Shown here piece after piece: positions 8,340 through 16,263 of a stretch of 64,000 nucleotides of DNA (positions within the stretch are counted from its first letter, which is position 1; the number at the start of each line of letters is the position of its first letter). The position numbers and the translations under genes were made by a program. The stretch lies in the NCBI RefSeq assembly GCF_000970085.1, contig NZ_CP009506.1, forward strand, positions 3,472,001-3,536,000. Reading direction: 5' to 3'. Source of the DNA: Methanosarcina siciliae T4/M (GTDB lineage Archaea > Halobacteriota > Methanosarcinia > Methanosarcinales > Methanosarcinaceae). A model generated the notes under the pieces. It searched no databases, was not told the DNA's origin, and worked only from the letters and a program-made list of their open reading frames with translations.

Positions 8340-8571
8340 ATGGATCCGGTTCCACCATAATTTTCATAGCCATACCCTTTCCAAGGGCATAACGTGCTCC
8401 ATTCACGTTGACAAGCAGATTCCCTCTCTCGCATCCTATAAGCCGGACAGAGGACGAAGGCGTAAAACCCATTTCTGTCAGTCTTCTTTTGAGGCCCAGA
8501 CCTGCCCGAACTTCTTTGATCCTGCAGCCTTTCCCTTCCGAAAGCATGGTAAGAGGCATCCGTGCGGTCAA
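8317..8571 (-). CDS. feoA: FeoA-like SH3-fold protein (second copy)
   Basis: The protein has the FeoA signature: a glycine-rich first part (LSEGKGCRIKEV), then LKRRLTEMGFTPSSSVRLI and a final YALGKGMAMKIMVE strand. I place the start at TTG 8569-8571, two bases after the stop of the first feoA, because GGAGG lies six bases upstream. A longer frame starts at 8598 but overlaps the first gene. Its end overlaps feoB. FeoA proteins act on FeoB from the cytoplasmic side. Two feoA genes in a row are common in archaea and may supply different functions. Confidence 0.88.
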   Translation of the reverse strand: MTARMPLTMLSEGKGCRIKEVRAGLGLKRRLTEMGFTPSSSVRLIGCERGNLLVNVNGARYALGKGMAMKIMVEPDPCEGVELG

Positions 8572-8572
8572 A

Positions 8573-8821
8573 TTAATCCTCCAGTACTTCAACAACAACT
8601 GCCTCAGCCTCAGTCTTCCTGAGGGAGAGGTTGTATCCTTTCAACTTGAAATCCACAGGGTCACCCAATGGGGCTTTTTTGGTGACACTCAGAACTGTCC
8701 CGGGAACCATCCCCATATCAAGGAGTCGCTTACGGGAACTCCCCCCTCCTCTTACCTGGATAACACGGGCTTTCTGACCTGTTTCCAGCATATTCAGGGT
8801 TTTATCTATCGTTTCTATCAT
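8573..8821 (-). CDS. feoA: FeoA-like SH3-fold protein (first copy)
   Basis: An 82-residue protein with the FeoA pattern: LETGQKARVIQVRGGGSSRKRLLDMGMVPGT at its N-terminal half (quoted in parts: QKARVIQVRGG, KRLLDMGMVPGT) and NLSLRKTEAEAVVVE at the end. It is the first gene of the feo operon. AGGGTGAT lies upstream of the ATG, and the promoter with palindrome is at 8868-8913. It differs clearly from the second copy, so this is an old duplication rather than a recent one. Confidence 0.9.
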   Translation of the reverse strand: MIETIDKTLNMLETGQKARVIQVRGGGSSRKRLLDMGMVPGTVLSVTKKAPLGDPVDFKLKGYNLSLRKTEAEAVVVEVLED

Positions 8822-8867
8822 TTTTAATCACCCTTTAATTTTCGGATAACCTAATATTTTTCCTAGT

Positions 8868-8913
8868 CTTGAAATGTAATACTAAATATTTAAAATTTTC
8901 GTATATACGAAAT
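8868..8913 (-). promoter_or_regulatory. feo operon promoter with perfect 16-bp palindrome
   Basis: TTTCGTATATACGAAA at 8897-8912 is a perfect palindrome. On the minus strand its distal half becomes the BRE of the promoter (CGAAAATTTTAAATATTT), so a bound repressor would block TFB/TBP. Predicted start of transcription is near 8860-8870, about 45 bases before the feoA ATG. Iron control through a DtxR-family or other metalloregulator is inferred from the operon content. Confidence 0.75.
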
Positions 8914-9115
8914 TTTTGTGGATAAATGAATTTTATCTATTGGTAAAATATTCTTTGGAACAATCTGACAATCCTGTACAACCGGTGAATCTGTTTTCTT
9001 TCAGCCCGATATTTGCAAAGCCACTCCCTGAAAGATGAATCTCTGAAGGTCAAGGAAAAAAGGAGTCTATACATTTTTGCCGCAGGCAGACCAAACAGAT
9101 AACTGTTAATTGAAA

Positions 9116-9705
9116 TCAATGCTTAGTCGTTTTTGCTTTACCTGTTGTTCTTCCTGGGGCTTTCTTTAGAATGTTTACAAGCCGGAGCCCCAGAGAATCC
9201 GTATTCCTGAAATCGATATTATGAGGAAATTCATTTCCGTCATCAGCTACGATCAGCACAAACATTGGCTCTTTTTCACTCTTTTCAATGCTCCTTTTGC
9301 TCTCGGAACACCTTACTATTCCCTCTTCACTTTTCTCGATGCCCATTTCATCCGTTTCTATGCTCTGTGAGACTGTTTCTATGTGTATTTCTGCTTCGGA
9401 ATTGTCTTTTTCATGCCCTTTTTCGCAGTCTTCTGATCTTAAAAGCCTTATGCGGATTTCTCCTTTCTTTCCCGGGGAAAAGCATGCTTTAAGGAATTCG
9501 AAACCAGTTCGTTTACGATGATGCCGAGAGGAACTGCGGTATCCATTCCCAGATAAATCTGCTCAAGGTCCAGTTTCAGGTCAATTTTTCCATTTCCTAC
9601 GATATATGAACTGAGGAGGTCTCCGGTCAGCTTGCGGAGATAAAACGCAAAATCAAGAGTCTCCATATCCTTTCTCTTTTTCTGTACAGGAGCACCAACG
9701 AACAT
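9116..9705 (-). pseudogene. Sensor histidine kinase remnant (truncated and frameshifted)
   Basis: Two frames on the minus strand carry pieces of one HisKA_2/HATPase-type kinase. The first (9448-9705) encodes KDMETLDFAFYLRKLTGDLL and GIIVNELVSNSLKHAFP, the end of the dimerisation region and the N box. It stops at 9448. A shift near 9455-9470 continues with GEIRIRLLRSEDCEKG, then VLIVADDGNEFPHNIDF and SLGLRLVNIL, the G1 and G2 boxes, and then runs into unrelated sequence. The phosphoacceptor histidine and any sensor domain are missing. It cannot be an active kinase. It resembles the many PAS-kinase genes of Methanosarcina. Confidence 0.8.
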
Positions 9706-9873
9706 ATGAATAAGAAAGAGATGAAATACTCACTGTAAATTTAAAAGAAGTAAATCCGTAGCTTTCTACGTAAAACTTCCCGGGCAAACAGGTCATTTCC
9801 TGAGGGTTTTGGATTACTTTTCTCCGACAGTAACGTTATTACCCAAAAAAACAATCACTCTATGGGGATTGTT

Positions 9874-10920
9874 GTGATTCGCGAAGCCATGTTCTACGAG
9901 AAACTCGAAGCTGACAAGGTACAGTGCGGGCTCTGTGCCCACAGGTGCAAAATTGCTCCCGAAAAGAGAGGATTTTGCGGAGTCAGGGAAAACAGGGGAG
10001 GTAATCTTTATTCTCTCATTTACGGGACCGTTTCCAGCGAAGCTGTGGACCCTATCGAAAAAAAGCCACTTTACCATTTCTATCCCGGGTCTTATGTTTA
10101 TTCGGTGGGGACTATCGGGTGCAATTTCAGGTGCAAACACTGCCAGAACTGGTCGATTTCTCAAGTCTGCCTGGAAGACTCTTATACAACAGATATCCTT
10201 CCGGACGAACTGGTGGCAAGGGCGCTTTTCTCAGGTTCCAGGTCCGTTGCCTGGACGTATAACGAGCCTACAATCTGGCACGAATATACTTACGAAAGTG
10301 CAAAGATGGCAAAAGAGGCAGGGCTTGCAACAGTTTATGTGACCAATGGCTACATGACTCCAGAAGCCCTCCGGCACATCGCACCCTATCTGGATGCTGC
10401 CAATATCGATATTAAGGCTTTCACCGAGAAGTTCTATCATGATGTTGCCAGTGCAAAGCTGGCCCCCGTACTTGAGTCTTCTATCCTTGCAAAAGAGCTT
10501 GGGATCCATGTGGAGATAACAAACCTTATCATCCCGAAACACAACGACTCTCCTGATGAACTCCGGGAACTTTCGAAGTGGATCTACAAAAACCTCGGGC
10601 CTGACACCCCCCTTCACTTCACGCGCTTCCACCCCCAGTACCAGATGCAGGATCTCCAGCCAACTCCGGTAAAAACCATGGAGGAAGCCTGTAAAATCGC
10701 AACGGAAGAAGGGATGAAGTATGTCTACATGGGCAATGTCCCGGGAAGTGACCGCAATAATACCTTCTGTCCTAATTGCGGCAAAATACTGATCATTCGA
10801 GGATTTTTCGATATAGAAAAGTACGAAATTACGCCTGAAAAGACCTGCCCGGTCTGCGGGGAGAATATACCTATCGTCGGAGAGTACGTAAAACGGGAAT
10901 TTAGCGAAGCGGAAGACTGA
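9874..10920 (+). CDS. amrS: AmmeMemoRadiSam system radical SAM enzyme
   Basis: The protein begins (V/M)IREAMFYEKL, the family's usual N-terminus, which favours a GTG start at 9874 over the ATG at 9862; an ATG at 9889 is also possible. It has CGLCAHRC near the N-terminus, the radical SAM cysteines GCNFRCKHC (about residues 83-90) and a C-terminal double zinc-ribbon (CPNCGK and CPVCGE). This matches AmrS of the AMMECR1/Memo/radical SAM trio; the partners are not in the window. The C-terminal cysteine pairs make it slightly longer than many homologues. The reaction is not settled for the archaeal enzymes. Confidence 0.88.
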   Translation: MIREAMFYEKLEADKVQCGLCAHRCKIAPEKRGFCGVRENRGGNLYSLIYGTVSSEAVDPIEKKPLYHFYPGSYVYSVGTIGCNFRCKHCQNWSISQVCLEDSYTTDILPDELVARALFSGSRSVAWTYNEPTIWHEYTYESAKMAKEAGLATVYVTNGYMTPEALRHIAPYLDAANIDIKAFTEKFYHDVASAKLAPVLESSILAKELGIHVEITNLIIPKHNDSPDELRELSKWIYKNLGPDTPLHFTRFHPQYQMQDLQPTPVKTMEEACKIATEEGMKYVYMGNVPGSDRNNTFCPNCGKILIIRGFFDIEKYEITPEKTCPVCGENIPIVGEYVKREFSEAED

Positions 10921-11033
10921 AAGTGGTCCCCGGTTAACTGGTGGATCTATTCCTTGAACGGCCCATATGACGAATAAGGTTGTACGGGTCAGAAATTTTT
11001 GTAATTTTTATCCTTTTTTGGTCCGCGTAAATA

Positions 11034-11555
11034 TCACAAAATATATTTTTCGCACCCTTCTTCAAAGATTTTGATTATCCCTGCCCTCAGGGAAGGCGTA
11101 TAGCTGCCAGGCTCGATTTTAACAGCCCTGTATAGTTCTTCGAGTCCCACCCACTCAACGGAAACGGCTTCTTCGGGGTCATACCGTATAAGGCTGGTGT
11201 TTTCTTCCGTGCACCTACCTGAAAATACCGTATGGTAAGCTCCTTTGTTTTCTAAGATGCAGGGAATTTTGAATAATTTCCGGAAAGGGACTGAGATTCC
11301 TATTTCTTCGAACATCTCCCGCGCAATGCAGGTTTCGTAGGACTCGTCTGCTACAGTGCCGCTTACGGAATAGGTGTAGAGGTTGGGGTACCAGAATTTT
11401 CCTGGAGCCCGTTTCTGGAGAAGCATTCTATTTTCAGAGTCAAGGAGAATGAGCTGGGAAGCCCTGTGAATATGATTCCCCGAATAAAATTCCTCTCTCG
11501 GGCGCAGTCCAAGAAAATTATCATCTTTGTCAACTTCACTGATCAACTCGGTCAC
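11034..11555 (-). CDS. NUDIX hydrolase (IPP isomerase-like subgroup)
   Basis: This 173-residue protein contains a full Nudix box (GTVADESYE then REMFEEIGI) at about residues 66-88 and the preceding HRASQLILLDSENRMLLQKRA strand pattern (quoted in part: LLQKRAPGKFWYPNLYT). That N-terminal region is shared with YfcD-like Nudix proteins and type 1 IPP isomerases. Such enzymes hydrolyse nucleoside diphosphate derivatives; the substrate is not predictable here. The start is GTG with GGAGGT upstream. A TATA box (CTATTAAATATTC) and three 14-bp repeats lie just upstream. Confidence 0.85.
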   Translation of the reverse strand: MTELISEVDKDDNFLGLRPREEFYSGNHIHRASQLILLDSENRMLLQKRAPGKFWYPNLYTYSVSGTVADESYETCIAREMFEEIGISVPFRKLFKIPCILENKGAYHTVFSGRCTEENTSLIRYDPEEAVSVEWVGLEELYRAVKIEPGSYTPSLRAGIIKIFEEGCEKYIL

Positions 11556-11590
11556 AGGAAACCTCCGTGTCAGCTCTGAATATTTAATAG

Positions 11591-11632
11591 GGGTATTTTA
11601 ACACGGGTATTTTAACACGAGTATTTTAACAC
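11591..11632 (-). repeat. Three 14-bp direct repeats abutting a TATA box
   Basis: On the plus strand GGGTATTTTAACAC occurs at 11591-11604 and 11605-11618, and GAGTATTTTAACAC at 11619-11632. On the minus strand (GTGTTAAAATACYC) the array ends directly at the TATA box of the NUDIX gene. An activator or repressor binding array is a plausible reading. Confidence 0.6.
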
Positions 11633-11725
11633 AGATATACATTTCGGGACGACAAAAAATGAAATTTAAAAAATAAAATTAGGTGAAATAATATGAAAAA
11701 TGAAAATTTAGCTTTTCAGACGCTC

Positions 11726-12040
11726 TCAAGGCTCAGATACTTCTTTTGGTTTCTCTGCGACTTTCTGGATCTCTTCAAGTAGCTGGTCATCGGTCTTGCC
11801 CTTTATGTCAATTCCGAGCTTTGTAGCAGTCTCCTGTACTTTAGTCTTTGGAGTTATGGGTTCCTTTAAGGACTTTTCAAAATCCCTCAGGCTCTGTTCG
11901 GATTCTTTCTGGGCTTTTTTGAATTCTCCCACCGAACTTCCCATGGACCTTGCAAGTTCCGGGAGTTTGCTTGCCCCAAAAAGGAGTATAGCTATTGCGA
12001 ATATGAACATCAGTTCCATGGGACCTGGCATGCCAACCAT
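11726..12040 (-). CDS. tatA: Twin-arginine translocase subunit TatA/E
   Basis: The protein has the TatA layout: a short N-terminal membrane helix (ELMFIFAIAILLFGASKLPE), the conserved FG and LPELARSMG hinge, then an amphipathic helix and a charged tail. A longer frame begins at 12091, but a GAGGT six bases before the ATG at 12040 makes MVGMPGPMELMF the real start, giving 104 residues. It forms the pore part of the Tat export machinery with TatC. It lies downstream of a second tatA-like gene but with its own upstream region of almost 400 bp. Confidence 0.92.
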   Translation of the reverse strand: MVGMPGPMELMFIFAIAILLFGASKLPELARSMGSSVGEFKKAQKESEQSLRDFEKSLKEPITPKTKVQETATKLGIDIKGKTDDQLLEEIQKVAEKPKEVSEP

Positions 12041-12434
12041 ATCTATACCTCGAATTTTTACTTTTTCTGTTTTTTTCAGGTTTATCAGCAAATTGTGTTT
12101 GTCAGCAAATTATAATAATTTTGGTAAAACAAAAATGATTCTGAATCATTCTGAATAACTGCTGTATAGTAGAGAATGAGGATTTACTTCTACTATATAA
12201 ACCTTTTATTTTCTATTTATTATTTGTCTAATTTTTATCTATTTGTCCTTATACTAGCTTTTAATTTTCAAGGAATTCTAAAGCCAGAACCACCTGTTTT
12301 GATTCATAAAGATTTACTGTCTTTCATTTTTAATCAGTAACTGAAGCTTCGAACTTCGAAAACTTTAAACTCGGGAAACTTTGAACTCCGAAAACCTTGA
12401 ATGCATATGCCTTAACTTTATTTTACGGGATTTT
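12041..12434. other. Spacer upstream of tatA with an inverted repeat
   Basis: There is no gene. A 9-bp inverted repeat (TATAGTAGA at 12165-12173, TCTACTATA at 12189-12197) lies about 125-155 bp upstream of the tatA ATG and includes a TATATAA-like box. A small GATTC-T-GAATC palindrome lies near 12138-12148. Either could belong to the promoter. Confidence 0.4.
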
Positions 12435-12767
12435 TCAATTTGCTCCGGAAGTTTTGGAATTTTCTTTTTCTGGAATGGAAGATCTGGCTTCCAGTGAGTT
12501 TTTAAGGCTCCGGTCCGCTCCGGTCTTTGTATTCAGGTCTTCAGTTTCTCTTTCCGTTGCTCCCTCTTTTGCCCCGGCAGTAGCTCCATACACGTTTTTC
12601 CGGGTATATGGATCGAAAGTAGTAAGCTCCAGTTCAGCAGCTCGCTGGGCTTTCTTGAACTCTCCTACCGCACCTCCAAGCGACCTTGCAAGTTCGGGAA
12701 GCTTGGCTGGCCCGAAGAGAAAGAGCGCAGCGAGAAGGATTGCAAGCAGTTCAGTGGGACCTATCAT
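12435..12767 (-). CDS. tatA: Twin-arginine translocase subunit TatA/E (second)
   Basis: A 110-residue TatA-family protein: IGPTELLAILLAALFLFGPA forms the membrane helix, followed by KLPELARSLGGAVGEFKKAQ, the hinge and amphipathic helix. The C-terminal tail is unrelated to that of the first TatA and is rich in charged and small residues. It starts 84 bp downstream of the tatC end on the same strand, so tatC and this gene probably form one transcript. No strong Shine-Dalgarno precedes the ATG. Two TatA proteins with different tails could serve the two TatC proteins in this window. Confidence 0.92.
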   Translation of the reverse strand: MIGPTELLAILLAALFLFGPAKLPELARSLGGAVGEFKKAQRAAELELTTFDPYTRKNVYGATAGAKEGATERETEDLNTKTGADRSLKNSLEARSSIPEKENSKTSGAN

Positions 12768-12851
12768 TATCGGTTATTATCAGCAATCAAATATAAAAGT
12801 TCTTGCAAAAGGCAGGGAAAGCGGATTTTTATCTGAGCTCGTTTTCCGATG

Positions 12852-13637
12852 TCAAAACAGCCTTACCAACAGCAGGCTGAACTCAAAGAGGACTGCAAGC
12901 AGAAGCGCGACCAGGATCTGGGCAATAAATGTCGGGTCGGGTGAAAGGAACAACGAAAGCGTTACAATTGCACTGTAGATCAGTAACCGCTGTTTTTTGA
13001 GGGTCTGGTAATTTACAAGCCCCAGTTTCACGGCAAATACCACAAGGAGAGGTGCCTGAAACACGACTCCGAAGCCTGCAAGGATTGTGGTCACTGCTGA
13101 GAGGGTATTCTGGACGGAGAGCTGGGCCGAAGCCACGTCTCCGGAATAGAAAAAAATATACCTGAACATCACAGGCAAAACAATGAAGTAGCCAAGAGCA
13201 GCGCCCAGAATAAACAGGAGGAACGAAGCAGGAACAACTTTCAGGAAAAAGCGCTTCTCATGCGGATAAAGCCCTTTGCCTGCAAACCTGTAGAGCTGAT
13301 AAAAAAACTGTGGGATTGAAACCGCCAGTGCGAAGACCAGGCAGAGCTTGAGGCGGGCAAAGATCCATTCAAGCGGGGAATAGACTGCCATATTTAGTTC
13401 CGGGCTTATGAACTCTTTCCAGACAAGCAGCATCCCTTTTTCCGAGAAGGGATATGCAACCAGCATAGCCAGACAGAGCCAGACCAAAACTACGGCAAGC
13501 CGCTTCCTGAGCTCATACAGGTGAGCCATAAGGGGTTCTTCAAAATCCCCAGGGACCCCGGAAGAATAAACGTTATTGCTTCCATTAATTTTGTTTCCTG
13601 TATCATGCAGCTGGTTTCCGGTATTATTAGAGTTCAT
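12852..13637 (-). CDS. tatC: Twin-arginine translocase subunit TatC (first)
   Basis: A 261-residue polytopic membrane protein with six helices. Residues near the N-terminus (FEEPLMAHLYELRKRLAVVL) match the TatC signature HLxELRxR, and FYQLYRFAGKGLYPHEKRF matches the second conserved cytoplasmic region. TatC binds the twin-arginine signal. It is preceded by a polar N-terminal extension of about 35 residues. The gene is divergent from the second tatC across a 604-bp spacer. An ATG at 13637 is used; no good ribosome site is seen, so a start nearer the HLxEL motif is possible. Confidence 0.93.
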   Translation of the reverse strand: MNSNNTGNQLHDTGNKINGSNNVYSSGVPGDFEEPLMAHLYELRKRLAVVLVWLCLAMLVAYPFSEKGMLLVWKEFISPELNMAVYSPLEWIFARLKLCLVFALAVSIPQFFYQLYRFAGKGLYPHEKRFFLKVVPASFLLFILGAALGYFIVLPVMFRYIFFYSGDVASAQLSVQNTLSAVTTILAGFGVVFQAPLLVVFAVKLGLVNYQTLKKQRLLIYSAIVTLSLFLSPDPTFIAQILVALLLAVLFEFSLLLVRLF

Positions 13638-14241
13638 GGTTTTATCTGAATTTTGGTTGTTTTCTACTGGTCTGCTATCCGGTGTCCTGTCGGTTTCTAT
13701 CTCTTTTTGCTGGTTTTATAGCTATTTTTCCTTAGCTTACTATCTGTTTTTCTGCTGATTTACCCAAGTTTTTTCTGTCTACACTGCATTTTAATAAATA
13801 TATTAATATCGGAACTTCCTATTACATTTACATCTAAGGGTCCGATAATATCCCGCATAATCCGGACGTGACTGATATATCTGATATGCCGGATACTCTG
13901 GATATTCCGAAGCCTGACTGCTCCAAAACTATAGAGCCAGGATATGTATTTACCGTACTTAATATTTACAGTGATTATTCGTATCAACAGTATCCGCTTC
14001 CTTGTTTTAGTTTCCATACTTAAGTTTCGTGTTATCCCTTAAACACAAAGCTTGAAATAAGATGCTTTGATCTGGAAGCTTGCATTTGCTACACCCGAGC
14101 ATAACAAAACATATAACAGGATAATCAATCTCTGAAAAAATCAATCCCTGAAGGAATCAGTTCCGGAAGGAAATTGATTCCCAAAGACAATTAATTCCTG
14201 AAGGATAACCAGTTCCTTTATTTGCCGGATAGGTACTCCAT
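13638..14241. other. Divergent spacer between two tatC genes
   Basis: No gene is supported. The right part (14125-14215) consists of short degenerate repeats of the type CAATCCCTGAAGGAAT and ATTGATTCCC, which can pair with each other. The middle (13850-13915) has repeated GATAT/CCGGAT words. Both divergent promoters must be here, but no TATA box stands out. Confidence 0.4.
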
Positions 14242-15021
14242 ATGTCAGAAGCAATTGAAAACTTAAGTGTAATCCTGCTGACCCTGAGAAAGAAACTGAC
14301 CGTGGTTGCTGCAGTTCTTTTCGCAGGCGTTGCTCTTTCTTTCCAGTTTACGGGTCCGCTGATTGAGAGGATGAAAGAGGACCTCTTACCTGAGGGTGCA
14401 AAGCTGGTTTATGTATCTCCTCTCGAAGTAATGATGCTGAAGCTCAAGCTCTCATTTATAATAGGTCTGCTCTTAGTCCTGCCCTTTATCGCATACTATG
14501 CCTACAGGGCTGTATCGAGGCGTTTTTCTTTCCGAAATCCTATAAAGATCGGGAAAAGCCAGTTTTTACTCCTGAGTGTAGCTGTTCTTGTAATGTTTGT
14601 TCTCGGGGCTTCTTATGCTTACTTCTTCATGCTGCCCCTTTTTCTGGAATACCTCTACCTTAACGCAGCAGGTTCGGGGGTAACCGCAACCTACTCGATC
14701 TTCAAGTTCATCTCGTTCGCAGCTGCAGGCACAGCCCTTTTCGGACTAATCTTCGAGCTTCCGATCGTCCTCACTTTCCTTACCCGGAACGGCTTTATCC
14801 AGTACAGTACCCTTGTGACCTACCGCAAGCACATTTATATTGTCTTCCTGGTTGCAGGAGCTGCAATTACTCCCCCTGACGTGCTCAGCCAGGTCATGGT
14901 AGCTGTACCAATGATCATCTTTTTTGAGATCAGCATGGTTGTTGTGAAGGTGCTTGGCGTGAAACATAAAGTCTCTCAGCCTGACCATTCATCGGTATCC
15001 CGAGTTTCAGAAAGAAGTTAA
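14242..15021 (+). CDS. tatC: Twin-arginine translocase subunit TatC (second)
   Basis: The 259-residue product has six predicted helices and TatC features: an N-terminal LTLRKKLTVVAAVL segment, PLEVMMLKLKLSFIIGLLL, and a long loop FRNPIKIGKSQ before helix three. The HLxEL motif is weaker than in the first TatC (NLSVILLTLRKKL). This suggests specialisation, perhaps for a different substrate set. Methanosarcina genomes are known to carry two TatC types. It is transcribed away from the first tatC. Confidence 0.9.
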   Translation: MSEAIENLSVILLTLRKKLTVVAAVLFAGVALSFQFTGPLIERMKEDLLPEGAKLVYVSPLEVMMLKLKLSFIIGLLLVLPFIAYYAYRAVSRRFSFRNPIKIGKSQFLLLSVAVLVMFVLGASYAYFFMLPLFLEYLYLNAAGSGVTATYSIFKFISFAAAGTALFGLIFELPIVLTFLTRNGFIQYSTLVTYRKHIYIVFLVAGAAITPPDVLSQVMVAVPMIIFFEISMVVVKVLGVKHKVSQPDHSSVSRVSERS

Positions 15022-15127
15022 GCCTTGTGAAGGAAAGGCAAAAGAAATGTAAAGACGGAAAGAAGTAGACTGAAAATAAAGTGGATCGGAAGAGAAGTAG
15101 AAATAAATGCAGACATCAGAGAATTGT

Positions 15128-15222
15128 TATGCCGGACAGAGGCGTGCGGATTGAAGGGAATAGGCACGCCTGGGGGTGATGTGATGATATCTGAGAAAGT
15201 AACCCAGGCACGCCTCTACAAA
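15128..15222 (-). ncRNA. Candidate structured RNA (GC-rich, long closing stem)
   Basis: A 10-bp perfect stem (AGAGGCGTGC near 15137-15146, GCACGCCTCT near 15209-15218) encloses an inner CCTGGG/CCCAGG stem and a third copy of the GGCACGCC word, in an otherwise AT-rich spacer. The minus strand has a BRE/TATA-like GATAACGTTAAATACTG about 25-40 bp upstream, which favours that direction. The EamA gene downstream has its own TATA box, so a leader role is less likely. I do not recognise a known class. Confidence 0.4.
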
Positions 15223-15372
15223 TTCTTTTCCACACTCGCCTATCCACTATTACTTTTGTTTCGACAGTATTTAACGTTATCGAATCTATGTTATGGTAAT
15301 AGTTTTTTTCATTTTTGTCTGAGGACAAGACCGGAAAGCCTTATTTAAACCAATTCCTTATTTGAAGAAGTC

Positions 15373-16263
15373 ATGGAGCCCGGATACATAAAAGCAAATG
15401 CTCAGGTTATTGCCGCATCCGTAATCTACGGATTTGCTGGAATTTTCTTCCTGTACATAAAAAACATGGCTGAGGGACCTGTTGTATTTTGCCAGCTTCT
15501 TTTTGGGTTTCTTGTTCTAGCCGCTTACCTGGCAACTGCAGGAAAATTCTCAGGAAGCTCAAGGATCCAGCTTCGAGGAAAAAGAAAAGCCATGTTGCTG
15601 CTAGGGGCATGGCAGGCCGGAGTGATGCTTTCTTATTACACGGCTGTAAACTTTACAAATGTCTCAATGTCCGTGCTTTTGCTTTATACGGCTCCTCTTT
15701 ATGTCCTGCTGATCGCTCCTATCCTCCTTAAAGAAAAAATCAGCACAAAAAACCTTGTTGCCCTTACCCTCTCTCTTATAGGGGTTGTGGTGGTCGTGGG
15801 TCCGGTAAATCTTGTTTCCGGCACGACAGGTTCAGGCTATCTCTACGGCGTACTGATGGGACTTTTTTCAGGCTTTTTCTATGCCTGCATAATCATGACC
15901 TCCCGCTACCTCAGAGACGAATATTCAGGCCTGGAACAGCTTTTCCTCTCAACAGGCGTGACCCTTGTGATCCTCCTCCCCTTTATGCTGCAGATATCCT
16001 CCGCAGTCCTGCTTGAGAACCTGCCAGTCCTGCTCTTCCTCGGGGTAATGATAACCTCCCTTGGCTCCATTCTCTATTTCACAGGGCTTGAGCATGTGAA
16101 AGCTCAGAATGCGAGCGTAATCTCCCTGCTTGAGCCCGTAAGTGCCATCTTTTTTGCCTACCTAATTTTAAACGACCCGGTTTCCCGGGCCACCCTGTTC
16201 GGATGCATCCTTATTCTCGCAAGCTCTCTCCTTATGGGCCTGGAAAGTGAAAGCAAAACATGA
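15373..16263 (+). CDS. DMT superfamily (EamA) permease
   Basis: A 296-residue protein of ten predicted membrane helices in two EamA repeats (about 10-140 and 155-290). The end of each repeat has the family's conserved proline/glutamate region (LLYTAPLYVLLIAPILLKEK and ISLLEPVSAIFFAYLILNDP). It should move small metabolites across the cytoplasmic membrane; the substrate is unknown. A TATA box (CTTATTTAAACC, near 15338-15349) is about 25-30 bp upstream of the ATG, suggesting a very short leader. No neighbour hints at function. Confidence 0.88.
   Translation: MEPGYIKANAQVIAASVIYGFAGIFFLYIKNMAEGPVVFCQLLFGFLVLAAYLATAGKFSGSSRIQLRGKRKAMLLLGAWQAGVMLSYYTAVNFTNVSMSVLLLYTAPLYVLLIAPILLKEKISTKNLVALTLSLIGVVVVVGPVNLVSGTTGSGYLYGVLMGLFSGFFYACIIMTSRYLRDEYSGLEQLFLSTGVTLVILLPFMLQISSAVLLENLPVLLFLGVMITSLGSILYFTGLEHVKAQNASVISLLEPVSAIFFAYLILNDPVSRATLFGCILILASSLLMGLESESKT

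Noticed and set aside
8937..9119. 60-codon minus-strand frame between feo promoter and kinase remnant
   Set aside because: Arginine- and phenylalanine-rich with no family likeness; probably part of the decayed kinase region.
13760..14017. 85-codon minus-strand frame in the tatC spacer
   Set aside because: Composed of repeated I/R/H words from short DNA repeats; no ribosome site or homology pattern.
15128..15222. TPP or fluoride riboswitch for the EamA gene
   Set aside because: CTGAGA and ACCC words occur, but the conserved second half of the TPP fold and the fluoride core are missing, and the EamA gene has its own TATA box downstream.
15116..15348. Frames of 70-74 codons on both strands over the GC-rich stem
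   Set aside because: They follow from the inverted repeats, and neither looks like a protein; a structured element explains the region better.
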